64,000 nucleotides of DNA from Chelatococcus sp. HY11 (GCF_018398335.1 NZ_JAHBRX010000002.1:248001-312000), one strand, 5' to 3'; counted from the stretch's first letter, positions 34,618-43,155 are shown. The notes: generated by a model not told the origin, from the sequence alone. Numbers and translations: made by a program.

Positions 34618-35457
34618 TCAGCACACCGTCCGGAAGCGCTCGACGCAGGTGGCGAGGACCTCCTCGCCCGGGCGCTTCCACCAGTTCTCGGCGGAGAAGA
34701 TCTCCACTTCCTGGTGACCGTGGAAGCCGGCCGCCTCGATCATGGCCCGGATGCCCTTGAGGTCGATGACGCCGTCGCCCATCATGCCACGGTCGAGCAG
34801 GAGATCGCGCGTCGGCACCAGCCAGTCGCAGATATGATGCGCGAGGATACGTCGCATGGCGCCGGCCCGCGCGATCTGTCGGGCGAGATCTGGATCCCAC
34901 CACACGTGGTAGACATCGATGGCGACGCCGACGCCATCCCCCAAAAGCGCGCAGATGTCGAGCGCCTGGCCGAGGGTGTTCACGCAGGCGCGGTCCGCCG
35001 CATACATGGGGTGCAGGGGCTCGATGGCGAGCGGCATGCCGGCGGCGCGGGCATGCGGCAGGATGGCGGCGATACCGTCGGCCACCATCTCGCGGGCCTG
35101 GACGATGTCGCGTGAACTCTCCGGCAAGCCGCCCACGACCAGCACGAGACAGTCGGCGCGGAGCGCGCAGGCTTCGTCGATGGCCCGCTTGTTGTCGTCA
35201 ATGGCGGCAGCGCGCCCCGATGGATCCGCCGCCGGAAACATGCCGCCGCGGCAAAGGCCCGTGACCTTGAGATCGTTGCTCGCGACGATACGGGCCGCCT
35301 CGTCGAGGCCGATTTTCGCGACCTGATCACGCCACGGCGCAATCGCCGTGATCCCCTGCGCGAGACAGGCATCGACCGCCTGGCGCATATCCCATTGCTG
35401 ACGCACGGTCGCGAGATTGATGGACAGACCTTCCACGGGCACGTTTCTCTCCCTCAT
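34618..35457 (-). CDS. Sugar phosphate isomerase/epimerase-like TIM-barrel protein
   Basis: The 279-residue protein has the AP-endonuclease-2/xylose-isomerase-like barrel: LSINLATVRQQWDMRQAVDAC at the start, LAIEPLHPMYA with the first metal Glu, VGVAIDVYHVWWDPDL with Asp and His, and HGHQEVEIFSAENWW near the end. I use ATG 35457; ATG 35484 would add nine residues, and neither has a clear ribosome site. It most likely belongs functionally with the DUF993 and Gfo/Idh/MocA genes upstream on the same strand, though 394 bases of repeats intervene. Confidence 0.87.
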   Translation of the reverse strand: MRERNVPVEGLSINLATVRQQWDMRQAVDACLAQGITAIAPWRDQVAKIGLDEAARIVASNDLKVTGLCRGGMFPAADPSGRAAAIDDNKRAIDEACALRADCLVLVVGGLPESSRDIVQAREMVADGIAAILPHARAAGMPLAIEPLHPMYAADRACVNTLGQALDICALLGDGVGVAIDVYHVWWDPDLARQIARAGAMRRILAHHICDWLVPTRDLLLDRGMMGDGVIDLKGIRAMIEAAGFHGHQEVEIFSAENWWKRPGEEVLATCVERFRTVC

Positions 35458-35574
35458 TGCGGCTCGCGCCGCTTGTCGTTGCATTCATGTGTGGCAAACG
35501 CGGCTGCTGGTTCGATGGCGACCTCATCAATGTCAGTCGGCTGGCCCGCTTTGCGACGTGCGGTCGTTAGCGTT

Positions 35575-35682
35575 CCCTCTCCCTTGAGGGAGAGGGACAG
35601 GGTGAGGGCAGCGCCCTCGCGGCGGAGCGCACACTCAACCGGCTCTTCGAGCCGACCTCTCCCTGCCGGGGAGAGGTGAGGG
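35575..35682. repeat. Dispersed palindromic repeat, CCCTCTCC family, copy 2
   Basis: It opens with CCCTCTCCCTTGAGGGAG(AGGG), then ACAGGGTGAGGG, and closes with ACCTCTCCCTGCCGGGGAG(AGGT)GAGGG. Form and length match the copy at 25084-25188. Confidence 0.75.
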
Positions 35683-35704
35683 CGCCCGGCAAAAGGCCCT
35701 AGAG

Positions 35705-35849
35705 TCAATCGACATTCAAGTATTGCCAAGCGATACCACCGTCATCACCGGGCTTGTCCCGGTGATCCCGACCGGAAGGGCGCCTCGATCCATCGGGATG
35801 GCCGGGACGAGCCCGGCCATGACAACCGAGAATGCTGAATGTCGATTGA
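35705..35849. repeat. 145-bp element with 14-bp perfect terminal inverted repeats
   Basis: TCAATCGACATTCA (35705-35718) and TGAATGTCGATTGA (35836-35849) are exact inverse copies. Between them lies a GTCATSRCCGGG-family palindrome (arms 35741-35767 and 35797-35823) related to the one at 48267-48353. The right end stops two bases before the stop codon of the DUF993 gene. CCTA occurs just outside both ends. It resembles a small non-autonomous mobile element. Confidence 0.6.
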
Positions 35850-35851
35850 AC

Positions 35852-37057
35852 CTATTCCACGCCCGCCACGGCAAGCACCTTGCGCATGCGTGCGGCCGCC
35901 AGATCCGGGTCCTTCAGGCAGCGGGCGGCATCGGCCAGCCGGAAGAGCTCGGCCAGATGCACGATGGAGCGGGCGCTTTGCTGTCCGCCGAGCATCGTGA
36001 AATGGTCCTGCAGGCCATTGAGATAGGCGAGGAAGACGACGCCTGTCTTGTAGAAGCGGGTCGGCGCCTTGAAGATATGGCGCGACAGCGGAACCGTCGG
36101 CGCCAGAATGTCGTGGAAGCCAGCTTCGTCACCCGCGCCGAGCCGCGCAAGGCCAGCCGAGGCCGCCGGTGCGATCGCGTCGAAAATGCCGAGCAACGCG
36201 TGGGAATAGCCTTGCTCATCGCCGGCGATCAATTCGGCATAGTTGAAGTCGTCGCCCGTATACATGCGCACGCCTGCGGTGGCGTTTCCGGCCGCCATGA
36301 GCCGGCGCATGCGGATCTCCTTGTCCTTCGAAAGGAGGGAGATCTTGATGCCGTCGACCTTGTCCGCATGGCTCGCGATGACGTCGAGGCAGGTCGTCAT
36401 CGCCGCGTCATGGTCGCCAGAGCCCCAATAGCCTTCCAGCGCCGGATCGAACATCTCGCCGAGCCAATGCAGTATGACTGGTTCCTTGACCTGCGCGAGA
36501 ATGCGTCCGTAAACGCGGGCGTAGTCGTCCGGACCCTTCGCCGCCTTGGCGAGTGCCCGGCTCGCCATCAGGATGATGCGTCCGCCCATAGCCTCGATCG
36601 TCTCGATCTGCTCTTCATAGGCGCGGATCACGTCGTCGATCGTCACGTCCGGGGAGGGGATGAGCTGATCCGTGCCGGCACCGACGGCGATCAGCGCGCC
36701 GGGACGGCCGCGCGCCGCCTCGAGCGAATGCCGGATGAGCGTCTGGGCGTTCGACCAGTCGAGGCCCATGCCGCGCTGGGCGGTGTCCATGGCTTCGGCG
36801 ACGCCGAAGCCGAGGTCCCAGAGATAGTGTCGGAAGGCGATCGTCTTGTCCCAGTCGATCGCGATGTCGAGCCACGGATCATTATTAGCCAATGGATCCG
36901 CGACCACATGCACAGCCGCGTAGGCGATGCGGTTGAAGTGGGGAGCCGCGCCCGACGCCAGAGCGGGCAGGGGGGCGTTGCGGACCGTGTAGGTCTCGAG
37001 GCCGCCGTCGAGCCGGGGAAGTGTGATTTTGGGGAGGGTAAGGCTTGCCATGACCAT
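35852..37057 (-). CDS. DUF993-family dihydrodipicolinate-synthase-like protein
   Basis: The 401-residue protein matches the DUF993 type, a TIM-barrel group annotated as dihydrodipicolinate-synthase-like: NRIAYAAVHVVADPL, DWDKTIAFRHYLWDLGFGVAEAMDTAQRG near the start, VIRAYEEQIETIEAMGGRIILMASRALA, EPVILHWLGEMFDP and DGIKISLLSKDKEI with a lysine at the Schiff-base position. The aldol reaction it may run is not known. The start at 37057 overlaps the stop of the oxidoreductase gene (ATGA); a second ATG lies at 37051. Confidence 0.87.
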   Translation of the reverse strand: MVMASLTLPKITLPRLDGGLETYTVRNAPLPALASGAAPHFNRIAYAAVHVVADPLANNDPWLDIAIDWDKTIAFRHYLWDLGFGVAEAMDTAQRGMGLDWSNAQTLIRHSLEAARGRPGALIAVGAGTDQLIPSPDVTIDDVIRAYEEQIETIEAMGGRIILMASRALAKAAKGPDDYARVYGRILAQVKEPVILHWLGEMFDPALEGYWGSGDHDAAMTTCLDVIASHADKVDGIKISLLSKDKEIRMRRLMAAGNATAGVRMYTGDDFNYAELIAGDEQGYSHALLGIFDAIAPAASAGLARLGAGDEAGFHDILAPTVPLSRHIFKAPTRFYKTGVVFLAYLNGLQDHFTMLGGQQSARSIVHLAELFRLADAARCLKDPDLAAARMRKVLAVAGVE

Positions 37058-38226
37058 CACCGTGCCTGCGCCAGCGTTTCGACCGGCGGCACGTCGAGCC
37101 AGCGGCGCTCCGCCCAGCTCTTCAGGCCGAGCTCGGCCAGTTGCACGCCCTTCACGCCCTGCATGAGGTCGAATTTCCACGGCGTGTCGGCCACCACATG
37201 GCGGATGAAATCCTCCCACTGGGCCTTGAAGCCGTTGTCGTAGGTCTGGTTGTCCGGCACCTCGTCCCACTGTTCGGCGAACTGCATGGTCTGCGGCTGA
37301 TCGGGGTTCCACACCGGCCGCGGCGTGTTCACGCGGTGCTGCGTGAAGCAGCGAGTGAGGCCGGCAACGGCCGAACCATGGGTGCCATCGACCTGGAAGG
37401 TGACGAGATCGTCGCGCTTTACACGCACGGCCCAGGACGAATTGATCTGGGCGATGATGCCCCCTTCGAGCTCGAAGGTGGCGTAAGCCGCGTCGTCGGC
37501 ATCGGCAGTATAGGGCTTTCCGTCCTCGCCGATGCGCGTCGGGATGTGGGTCGCGCCGAGGCAGCTTACCGCCTTCACCTCGCCGAAGAGATTATCGAGG
37601 ACGTAGCGCCAATGGCAGAGCATGTCGAGGATGATGCCGCCGCCATCGCCCTTGCGGTAGTTCCAGCTCGGCCGCTGCGCCGGCTGCCCCCAGTCGCCCT
37701 CGAACACCCAGTAGCCGAACTCGCCGCGGACCGAGAGGATGCGGCCGAAGAAGCCGGCTTCGTTGAGCATCTTGATCTTGCGCAGACCCGGTAGATAGAG
37801 CTTGTCCTGGACCACGCCGTTCTTGACGCCGCGCGCGCAGGCAAGCTGCGCGACGGCGAGTGCTTCCTCGATCGTCTCGGCGATCGGCTTTTCCGAATAG
37901 ACATGCTTGCCGGCCTCGATCGCCCGGGTCAGCAGGCCCGCGCGCATGACGGTGGAACCCGCATCGAAGAAGACAGTGTCCTCAGGGTTCGCCAGCGCGC
38001 CGTCGAGATCCGTCGAGGTGCGGGAGATGCCGTGCTTTTTGGCGATCTCGGCAATCTTCTCGCCGTTGCGTCCCACAAGGATCGGATCGGGCATCACCCG
38101 ATCGCCGTTTGGCAAGGCCACGCCGCCCTGATCGCGAATGGCACAGATCGACCGGACAAGATGCTGATTATAGCCCATGCGACCGGTGATGCCGTGCATG
38201 ATAAGACCGAGACGCTGTACCGCCAT
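37057..38226 (-). CDS. Gfo/Idh/MocA-family oxidoreductase
   Basis: The 389-residue protein has a Rossmann start (GITGRMGYN, residues 12-20), the sugar-dehydrogenase motif VYSEKPIAET near residue 120, and an alpha/beta C-terminal substrate domain (DGGGIILDMLCHWRYVLDNLFGEV). The family oxidises or reduces sugars or inositols with NAD(P). GAAGGGG precedes the ATG at 38226. With the DUF993 and isomerase genes it forms a set that recurs in sugar-degrading bacteria, probably oxidation, isomerisation and aldol cleavage of a sugar acid. Confidence 0.9.
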   Translation of the reverse strand: MAVQRLGLIMHGITGRMGYNQHLVRSICAIRDQGGVALPNGDRVMPDPILVGRNGEKIAEIAKKHGISRTSTDLDGALANPEDTVFFDAGSTVMRAGLLTRAIEAGKHVYSEKPIAETIEEALAVAQLACARGVKNGVVQDKLYLPGLRKIKMLNEAGFFGRILSVRGEFGYWVFEGDWGQPAQRPSWNYRKGDGGGIILDMLCHWRYVLDNLFGEVKAVSCLGATHIPTRIGEDGKPYTADADDAAYATFELEGGIIAQINSSWAVRVKRDDLVTFQVDGTHGSAVAGLTRCFTQHRVNTPRPVWNPDQPQTMQFAEQWDEVPDNQTYDNGFKAQWEDFIRHVVADTPWKFDLMQGVKGVQLAELGLKSWAERRWLDVPPVETLAQAR

Positions 38227-38272
38227 GGTGTTTCCCCTTCTCATCGCCTTAGGGAAGGCGACTTTTAAGTAA

Positions 38273-38292
38273 CTGTATGGTTACAAATACAG
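38273..38292. promoter_or_regulatory. Candidate operator upstream of the oxidoreductase gene
   Basis: CTGTAT-GGTTACAA-ATACAG is a 20-bp dyad with perfect 6-bp arms, 46 bases before the oxidoreductase start in an otherwise GC-rich spacer. No regulator gene stands next to this operon, so the protein that binds must be encoded elsewhere. Confidence 0.4.
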
Positions 38293-38514
38293 CATGGGTG
38301 GACTGTCCCGTCAAGGGCTCACGAGCCTGGGGTGCGGCTATCGGCGACCTGTGGACGTTGCAGAAACGTGACGAAATGTCGAAATCGTCATAACTCCGCC
38401 ATCAACAATCCTTTCGGTGGCGACGACTGATTGACAGCGGCACATCTCCTGCGGCTCGCTGATCCTGAACACCTCTCGTCGTTCACCCCTCAACAACACT
38501 CCGAAAGGGGCCCT

Positions 38515-39627
38515 ATGCCCGCTCGCTGCTCGTTGTTCCGGTTCGTTGCCTTTGCTTGCCCGCTTCTGACCGTCGTCGGCATCGCCAATCTTCCGAATGC
38601 GGCCCTCGCCGATCCGCGCGATATCGCGGTTGAGGTTCGCAATCTGAGCGAGCCCGTCCGGTGCGCCGAGAAGGACAATGTCTATCTCCCGTTCCAGGCG
38701 GCGGAGAAGGGGCCGATGCCGCGCAGTTTCCGGATCGAGGTGCTGCACCCTGCCTATATCGGCACACTGGCGGCCGACCGGCAGGCCCCTGACTGGGCGC
38801 AGTGCGACATGACTGCGGATCCTGTCTTCCTGGGGCACCCCCGCGAGACGACGCTGATCGATAACGACAGGTTTCGGCTGATTGCCTATTCCTATCCGTC
38901 CCTCTGGCGGCCAAGCACCGTCCCCGTGGTGATCGGCGACAAGCGCGAGGAGGGCGTCCATCTTCTTCAGCTCTGGGCGAAGGAGAAGAACGGCCAGTCT
39001 GAAGAAGTGGTGGTCGTCTATCCGCAGGATGGCTATTGGCGCGGCCGGCCCTTAAGCCCGAAGCACCTCGGCAACAGTGCCTATGGCACGTCTTTCCTCG
39101 TCGGTCCGGTGGAGACCGAAGGCAGGCCGATCGTTGCCCTGAAGACCCTGTCTTTTGACCCCGCAACAGGCGATTTCCGCATGGAGTTCGCGCGCGGCGG
39201 ATCAGGTGCGCTTGCCATCATCGCGCTGGATCAGGACAGGCTGGTGCTGTCCGTCAATTTTGACGGTGCCGTGCCGGACGACCACCCCTTCGCCGCGCTG
39301 CGTTCTATGTATGTCACCGAGACGAATGCCGACGCGGCTCGTGTCGCCTGGGTTCATCAGGACGGCAAGGGCTGGGGCGAGGAACAGGTCATGACCTTCA
39401 AGCGGGCCGCGACGCCTGAGTTCTGGCTCGGCCGGACGCTACCCTCGCGCCATAACACCAGCGCGCCCGACGTCGCCTTGAGCCAGTTTCGGGCGGCCAC
39501 GGTGGAGGCGGCCACGCCGAAGCCAACCCTGACCTCGGGCGAGCCCGCGCGTTCGGACAAGGACGCGCCGAAAGCCGAGGCACCGAAGGCCATGGTACCG
39601 AAGGCTTTGGCACCGATCACCCGCTGA
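38515..39627 (+). CDS. Secreted protein of unknown function
   Basis: I do not recognise this 370-residue protein. It has a Sec signal peptide (LFRFVAFACPLLTVVGIANLPNAALA, cleavage before DPRD). The mature part appears all-beta, with VVVVYPQDGYWRG and RLVLSVNFDGAVPDDHPF. The last 30 residues are low-complexity with repeated APKA/VPKA units (from KDAPKAEAPKA). GAAAGGGG lies just ahead of ATG 38515. It is 46 bases before the GH3 glucosidase gene, so both may be cotranscribed and act in the periplasm. Confidence 0.72.
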   Translation: MPARCSLFRFVAFACPLLTVVGIANLPNAALADPRDIAVEVRNLSEPVRCAEKDNVYLPFQAAEKGPMPRSFRIEVLHPAYIGTLAADRQAPDWAQCDMTADPVFLGHPRETTLIDNDRFRLIAYSYPSLWRPSTVPVVIGDKREEGVHLLQLWAKEKNGQSEEVVVVYPQDGYWRGRPLSPKHLGNSAYGTSFLVGPVETEGRPIVALKTLSFDPATGDFRMEFARGGSGALAIIALDQDRLVLSVNFDGAVPDDHPFAALRSMYVTETNADAARVAWVHQDGKGWGEEQVMTFKRAATPEFWLGRTLPSRHNTSAPDVALSQFRAATVEAATPKPTLTSGEPARSDKDAPKAEAPKAMVPKALAPITR

Positions 39628-39673
39628 TCAAGGCATTCTGCATAACAGGGACCGCGGCAAGCGGCATCACGTC

Positions 39674-41956
39674 ATGACGCATGGCTGTAAGACCGGGAGC
39701 ATGACCGCGGCGTTGGTGGCGGTCGCCCTCACATTCCCGGCACAGGCGCAGATGCCGGGGCCGCAGCAACCGCCCGCCGCCTCCGCACAGGTCAGCGTCC
39801 AGAACGTGCCCGAGCGCGCCTCGGCGCGGGTCGAGGATCTTCTTGCGCGGATGACGATCGCCGAAAAAGTCGGCCAGCTCGTGCTTCTGTCGAGCAATCG
39901 CGCCGTCACCGGTCCCTACACCACGCCTGACGTCACCGGCTCGCTCGAAAGGGGGGAGCTCGGCGGCATCTTCAACACCTATGACGTGGCGTTCACCCGG
40001 CAATTGCAGGAAACGGCGGTCAAGCGTACCCGCCTCGGCATCCCGCTTCTCTTCGGCTTCGATGTTCTGCACGGCCACCGGACGATTTTTCCGATTCCGC
40101 TGGGACAGGCCGCCAGCTTCGATCTCGCGGCCATCGAGGGCGCGGAGCGCATCGCCGGGCGGGAAGCCGCCGCCGCTGGAATCAACTGGGTCTATGCGCC
40201 GATGCTGGACGTGACGCGTGATCCACGCTGGGGACGCATCGCGGAAGGGGCGGGCGAATCGCCCTGGCTGGGGGGGCAGATCGGTGCCGCCCGTGTCCGC
40301 GGATTCCAGGGCGAGCGGCTGGACGCCGACGATTCCGTCGCGGCCTGCGTCAAGCATTTCGGCGCGAATGGGGCCGTCGAATCGGGCCGCGACTACACGG
40401 CCGGCTCTCTCTCCGAGCGCGCGCTGCGCGAGACCTATCTGCCGCCCTTCAAGGCGACCGTCGCGGCCGGCGTGCGCTGCTTCATGGCGGCGTTCAACAC
40501 CTTCGATGGGGTGCCCGGGGTCGCCAACCGCCATCTGCTCACGGATATCCTGCGCAAGGAATGGGGGTTCCCGGGCATTGTCGTCAGTGACTTCGGCGCG
40601 GTCGAGGAACTCGTCACGCATGGGGTTGTGGCCGACCGCGAGGAGGCCGCGAGCCGCGCTCTCAAAGCCGGCACAGACATCGAGATGCAGGGCGAGGCCT
40701 TCCGCCGCGACCTGCCGCGCCTTGTCGCGGAGGGCACCGTGCCGATGGCGGTCCTCGACGCGGCCGTGCGGCGCGTCCTCATGCTCAAGGAAGAGCTGGG
40801 GCTGTTCGACAAACCCTTCGGGCGCATGGACGAAGCGCGGGAACGCGCGACCCTGTTCGCCCCGGCCCATCGTCAGGCGTCACTCGAACTCGCCGAAAAG
40901 TCGCTCGTTCTCCTGAAGAACGACCGCCGGATCCTGCCTTTCCCATCGGATGTACGGCGCATCGCGGTCATCGGCCCCCTGGCGGACGACCGCGCGGATA
41001 CGCTCGGCCCCTGGGCGGCGAACGGTCAGCCGGAGGATGCCATCACGCTGGCGGCGGGACTGCGGCAGGTGCTGCCGAAGGCCGTGGTCGAGGTCGTCTC
41101 GGCTGGCGGCGTCAATGGCAGTTCGCCTGAGGAGCGCGCGGCGGCCGTCGCCGTGGCGCGCACCGCCGATGTCGTCGTGCTCGCGCTCGGCGAGAAGTCG
41201 ACCCAGAGCGGCGAGGCCGCCAGCCGCGCCGACCTCGGGCTCCCCGGCGACCAGATGGCGCTCGCCCGTGACGTACTCGCCGTGGGCAAGCCGACGGCGG
41301 TCGTGCTGTTCCACGGCAGGCCGCTTGCACTGACGTCCCTGGTCGAGGAGGCGCCGGCCATCCTCTCGGCGTGGTTCCCGGGTTCCATGGGCGGGCTTGC
41401 CATCGCACGCACGCTGATCGGCGAGAACGAACCCCGTGGCCGCCTGCCCGTGACCTTTCCGCGCTCGGTGGGGCAGATCCCGCTTTACCACGACCACCTG
41501 CGCACCGGACGGCCGCCGACCAACCCGCCACGCCCCTATACGGCGAGCTATCTCGACGAGAGCACGGATCCGCTCTTCCCCTTCGGCTACGGGTTGAGCT
41601 ACACCGACTTCGCTTTCTCACCACCCCGCATGGCACCCATCGTCAAAAGCGGTGAGCCCATCGCGGTCGCGGTGGATGTCACCAACACCGGGCGGCGGCC
41701 GGGCACGGCGCTGGTGCAGCTCTACATCAATCAGCCCGTTGCCGAAGTTTCAAGACCCGTCAAGGAGTTGCGCGGTTTTCATCATGTCGCGCTGGAACCG
41801 GGCGAGACGCGTACGGTCACGCTGTCGCTCAAAGCGGAAGATCTTGCTTACTGGCACGCGGACGGGCGCTGGGCGACCGACGCCGGGCGTTTTCGCGTGA
41901 TGACCGGCGCCAATTCCGCCGATCTCCAGGACGTGGAATTCACGCTGCAACACTGA
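39674..41956 (+). CDS. bglX: GH3 beta-glucosidase, periplasmic (BglX-like)
   Basis: The 760-residue protein has a signal peptide (MTAALVAVALTFPAQA) and the full GH3 layout: an N-terminal barrel (about 45-370) with VLHGHRTIFPIPL, KHFGANGAVESGRDY and the catalytic nucleophile Asp306 in VVSDFGAVEE; a middle alpha/beta domain; and a C-terminal fibronectin III-like domain (about 650-750, ending LQDVEFTL). It should release glucose from beta-glucosides in the periplasm. Length agrees with E. coli BglX. Confidence 0.92.
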   Translation: MTHGCKTGSMTAALVAVALTFPAQAQMPGPQQPPAASAQVSVQNVPERASARVEDLLARMTIAEKVGQLVLLSSNRAVTGPYTTPDVTGSLERGELGGIFNTYDVAFTRQLQETAVKRTRLGIPLLFGFDVLHGHRTIFPIPLGQAASFDLAAIEGAERIAGREAAAAGINWVYAPMLDVTRDPRWGRIAEGAGESPWLGGQIGAARVRGFQGERLDADDSVAACVKHFGANGAVESGRDYTAGSLSERALRETYLPPFKATVAAGVRCFMAAFNTFDGVPGVANRHLLTDILRKEWGFPGIVVSDFGAVEELVTHGVVADREEAASRALKAGTDIEMQGEAFRRDLPRLVAEGTVPMAVLDAAVRRVLMLKEELGLFDKPFGRMDEARERATLFAPAHRQASLELAEKSLVLLKNDRRILPFPSDVRRIAVIGPLADDRADTLGPWAANGQPEDAITLAAGLRQVLPKAVVEVVSAGGVNGSSPEERAAAVAVARTADVVVLALGEKSTQSGEAASRADLGLPGDQMALARDVLAVGKPTAVVLFHGRPLALTSLVEEAPAILSAWFPGSMGGLAIARTLIGENEPRGRLPVTFPRSVGQIPLYHDHLRTGRPPTNPPRPYTASYLDESTDPLFPFGYGLSYTDFAFSPPRMAPIVKSGEPIAVAVDVTNTGRRPGTALVQLYINQPVAEVSRPVKELRGFHHVALEPGETRTVTLSLKAEDLAYWHADGRWATDAGRFRVMTGANSADLQDVEFTLQH

Positions 41957-41986
41957 GATCGATCAGGACGGGCGAAAATCTTGATC

Positions 41987-42532
41987 CTATCGCCAGGATG
42001 CGGCTGACTTCGGCAGCCGGCCTTCGGGATCGATCACCGTAAGCTTTGGACCTTCCCGGACGTTCCAGCGCCAGAGTGCGACACAACTGCCGCCGGGCGA
42101 CATGAAGGACGGATAGATCACGCCGTCGAACCCGTCCGCCACCAGGCGCTGATGTAACTGATGTGTCGCGGGGATTTCTCCCCGGTCGAGCATGGCGCGC
42201 CACTGGCATTTATGGATCGTCTCGTCGACGTGATTGGCAGCGAGGCCGGTGGCGTCGCAAAGGTCGGCCAACCTCGCACCGCTGAGACTGATCTGCGCGA
42301 TCGTCGCGGGGTGCTGGACAAAGCCCTGATTGTATTCCGCCCAGGCGGTCGACAGCTCACGCGCGGCATAGAGAGCCGGCACGCCGACCGGATTCCAACG
42401 GCCGCCAAATTGCGCCGCGCCTTCTCCAGACAACGGCGCGTGAGCCCAGCGGGGCACGTAGGCACGCCATAGAATGAGCACGGTATCCGTCGCCGGTGCG
42501 GACCTGTCAGGCATAGACCCCTGATCAGGCAT
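41987..42532 (-). CDS. RES-domain toxin (NAD-depleting type)
   Basis: The 181-residue protein has the RES pattern: LWRAY near residue 21 with the conserved Arg, GGRWNPVGVPALYAARELSTAWAEY around 43-67 with the conserved Glu/Tyr, and DGVIYPSF later. Studied RES toxins phosphorolyse NAD+ and stop growth. The start at 42532 overlaps the end of the antitoxin gene; a second ATG 18 bases further on (42514) arises from an 18-bp duplication. It completes a RES-Xre toxin-antitoxin module. Confidence 0.88.
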   Translation of the reverse strand: MPDQGSMPDRSAPATDTVLILWRAYVPRWAHAPLSGEGAAQFGGRWNPVGVPALYAARELSTAWAEYNQGFVQHPATIAQISLSGARLADLCDATGLAANHVDETIHKCQWRAMLDRGEIPATHQLHQRLVADGFDGVIYPSFMSPGGSCVALWRWNVREGPKLTVIDPEGRLPKSAASWR

Positions 42533-42540
42533 AGACCCCG
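42505..42540 (-). repeat. 18-bp tandem duplication over antitoxin stop and toxin start
   Basis: TGTCAGGCATAGACCCCT (42505-42522) and GATCAGGCATAGACCCCG (42523-42540) share 15 consecutive bases. On the coding strand each unit reads GGGGTCTATGCCTGA, holding ATG and TGA, so the toxin has two ATG choices in one frame and the antitoxin stop is next to both. Confidence 0.85.
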
Positions 42541-42896
42541 GAGCGCACCGCCTCCAGATAGGCGAGGACCTTGTCGGCCTTCCCCTCGCGCACGAGATCA
42601 TAGGCCGTCTTGCCGGCCCAGCCGGGAATGGGCTGATGCTTGAACCAGAGGGCGGCGCGCTCGTCGCCGCCGGCCATCTCGGAAGCCATTGCGACGATCC
42701 GCGCAACGGGGCTCAGGGCCTGGTCAACCTTGCGCGCACCGCTTTTGGCGGTGAGGGTGTTGCGGGCGACGCCCGCGAGCGCCGCCAGTTCCGTCAATGT
42801 CACGCCGAGCAAGGCGGCGATACGACGCGCCGACAGGAAGGGCGCGTCACCCTCGCGGAAGCGGGTCACCGCGATTTCCAGGGCAGCGGCGTTCAT
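42525..42896 (-). CDS. Xre-family antitoxin with MbcA/ParS-type C-terminus
   Basis: The 123-residue protein has a helix-turn-helix-like N-terminus (SARRIAALLGVTLTELAALAGV) and a C-terminal DUF2384 domain (WFKHQPIPGWAGKTAYDLVREGKADKVLAYLEAV), which neutralises RES toxins by covering their active site. The ATG at 42896 has GGAGG eight bases ahead, so longer readings from 42923 or 42926 are rejected. Antitoxin precedes toxin, as usual, and probably represses the pair. Confidence 0.9.
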   Translation of the reverse strand: MNAAALEIAVTRFREGDAPFLSARRIAALLGVTLTELAALAGVARNTLTAKSGARKVDQALSPVARIVAMASEMAGGDERAALWFKHQPIPGWAGKTAYDLVREGKADKVLAYLEAVRSGVYA

Positions 42897-42977
42897 GACA
42901 GCCTCCGAGCGCGAATTGATCATCATGCGCTCAAAATAAGATCAATCGACGCGCAGTGCAAGCTTAGGAAGCGCTTG

Positions 42978-43124
42978 GTCATTCCGGGGCGGGCTAAAGG
43001 CCCGAGCCTGGAGCCCATGAACACGACGGCAAACCAGGAGAAGGTCCCATCTGACGTGTTTTCTTATCCAAGCTCGTAATTCATGGGTTCCAGGCTCCTC
43101 GCTGACGCGAGGGCCCGGAATGAC
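42978..43124. repeat. Dispersed palindromic repeat, GTCATTCC family, copy 2
   Basis: The 147-bp element is bounded by GTCATTCC and GGAATGAC and contains GGGGCGGGC, GGCCCGAGCC, CATGAACACGACGG and CATGGGTTCCAGGCTCC. It parallels the copy at 34445-34589 over its whole length. It fills the space between the toxin-antitoxin pair and the quinone oxidoreductase gene. Confidence 0.8.
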
Positions 43125-43155
43125 CGGCCTGGATTGCGTGTGAAACCAGCGTGAT

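Larger units (their letters stand above)
35458..35851. other. Gene-free stretch made of two repeats
   Basis: The gap between the DUF993 gene and the isomerase gene holds no gene. It consists mainly of the CCCTCTCC-family repeat (35575-35682) and a 145-bp element with 14-bp terminal inverted repeats (35705-35849). Confidence 0.75.

Noticed and set aside
35705-35849. Full insertion sequence
   Set aside because: The 145-bp element has inverted ends but no room for a transposase, so it is listed as a repeat only.
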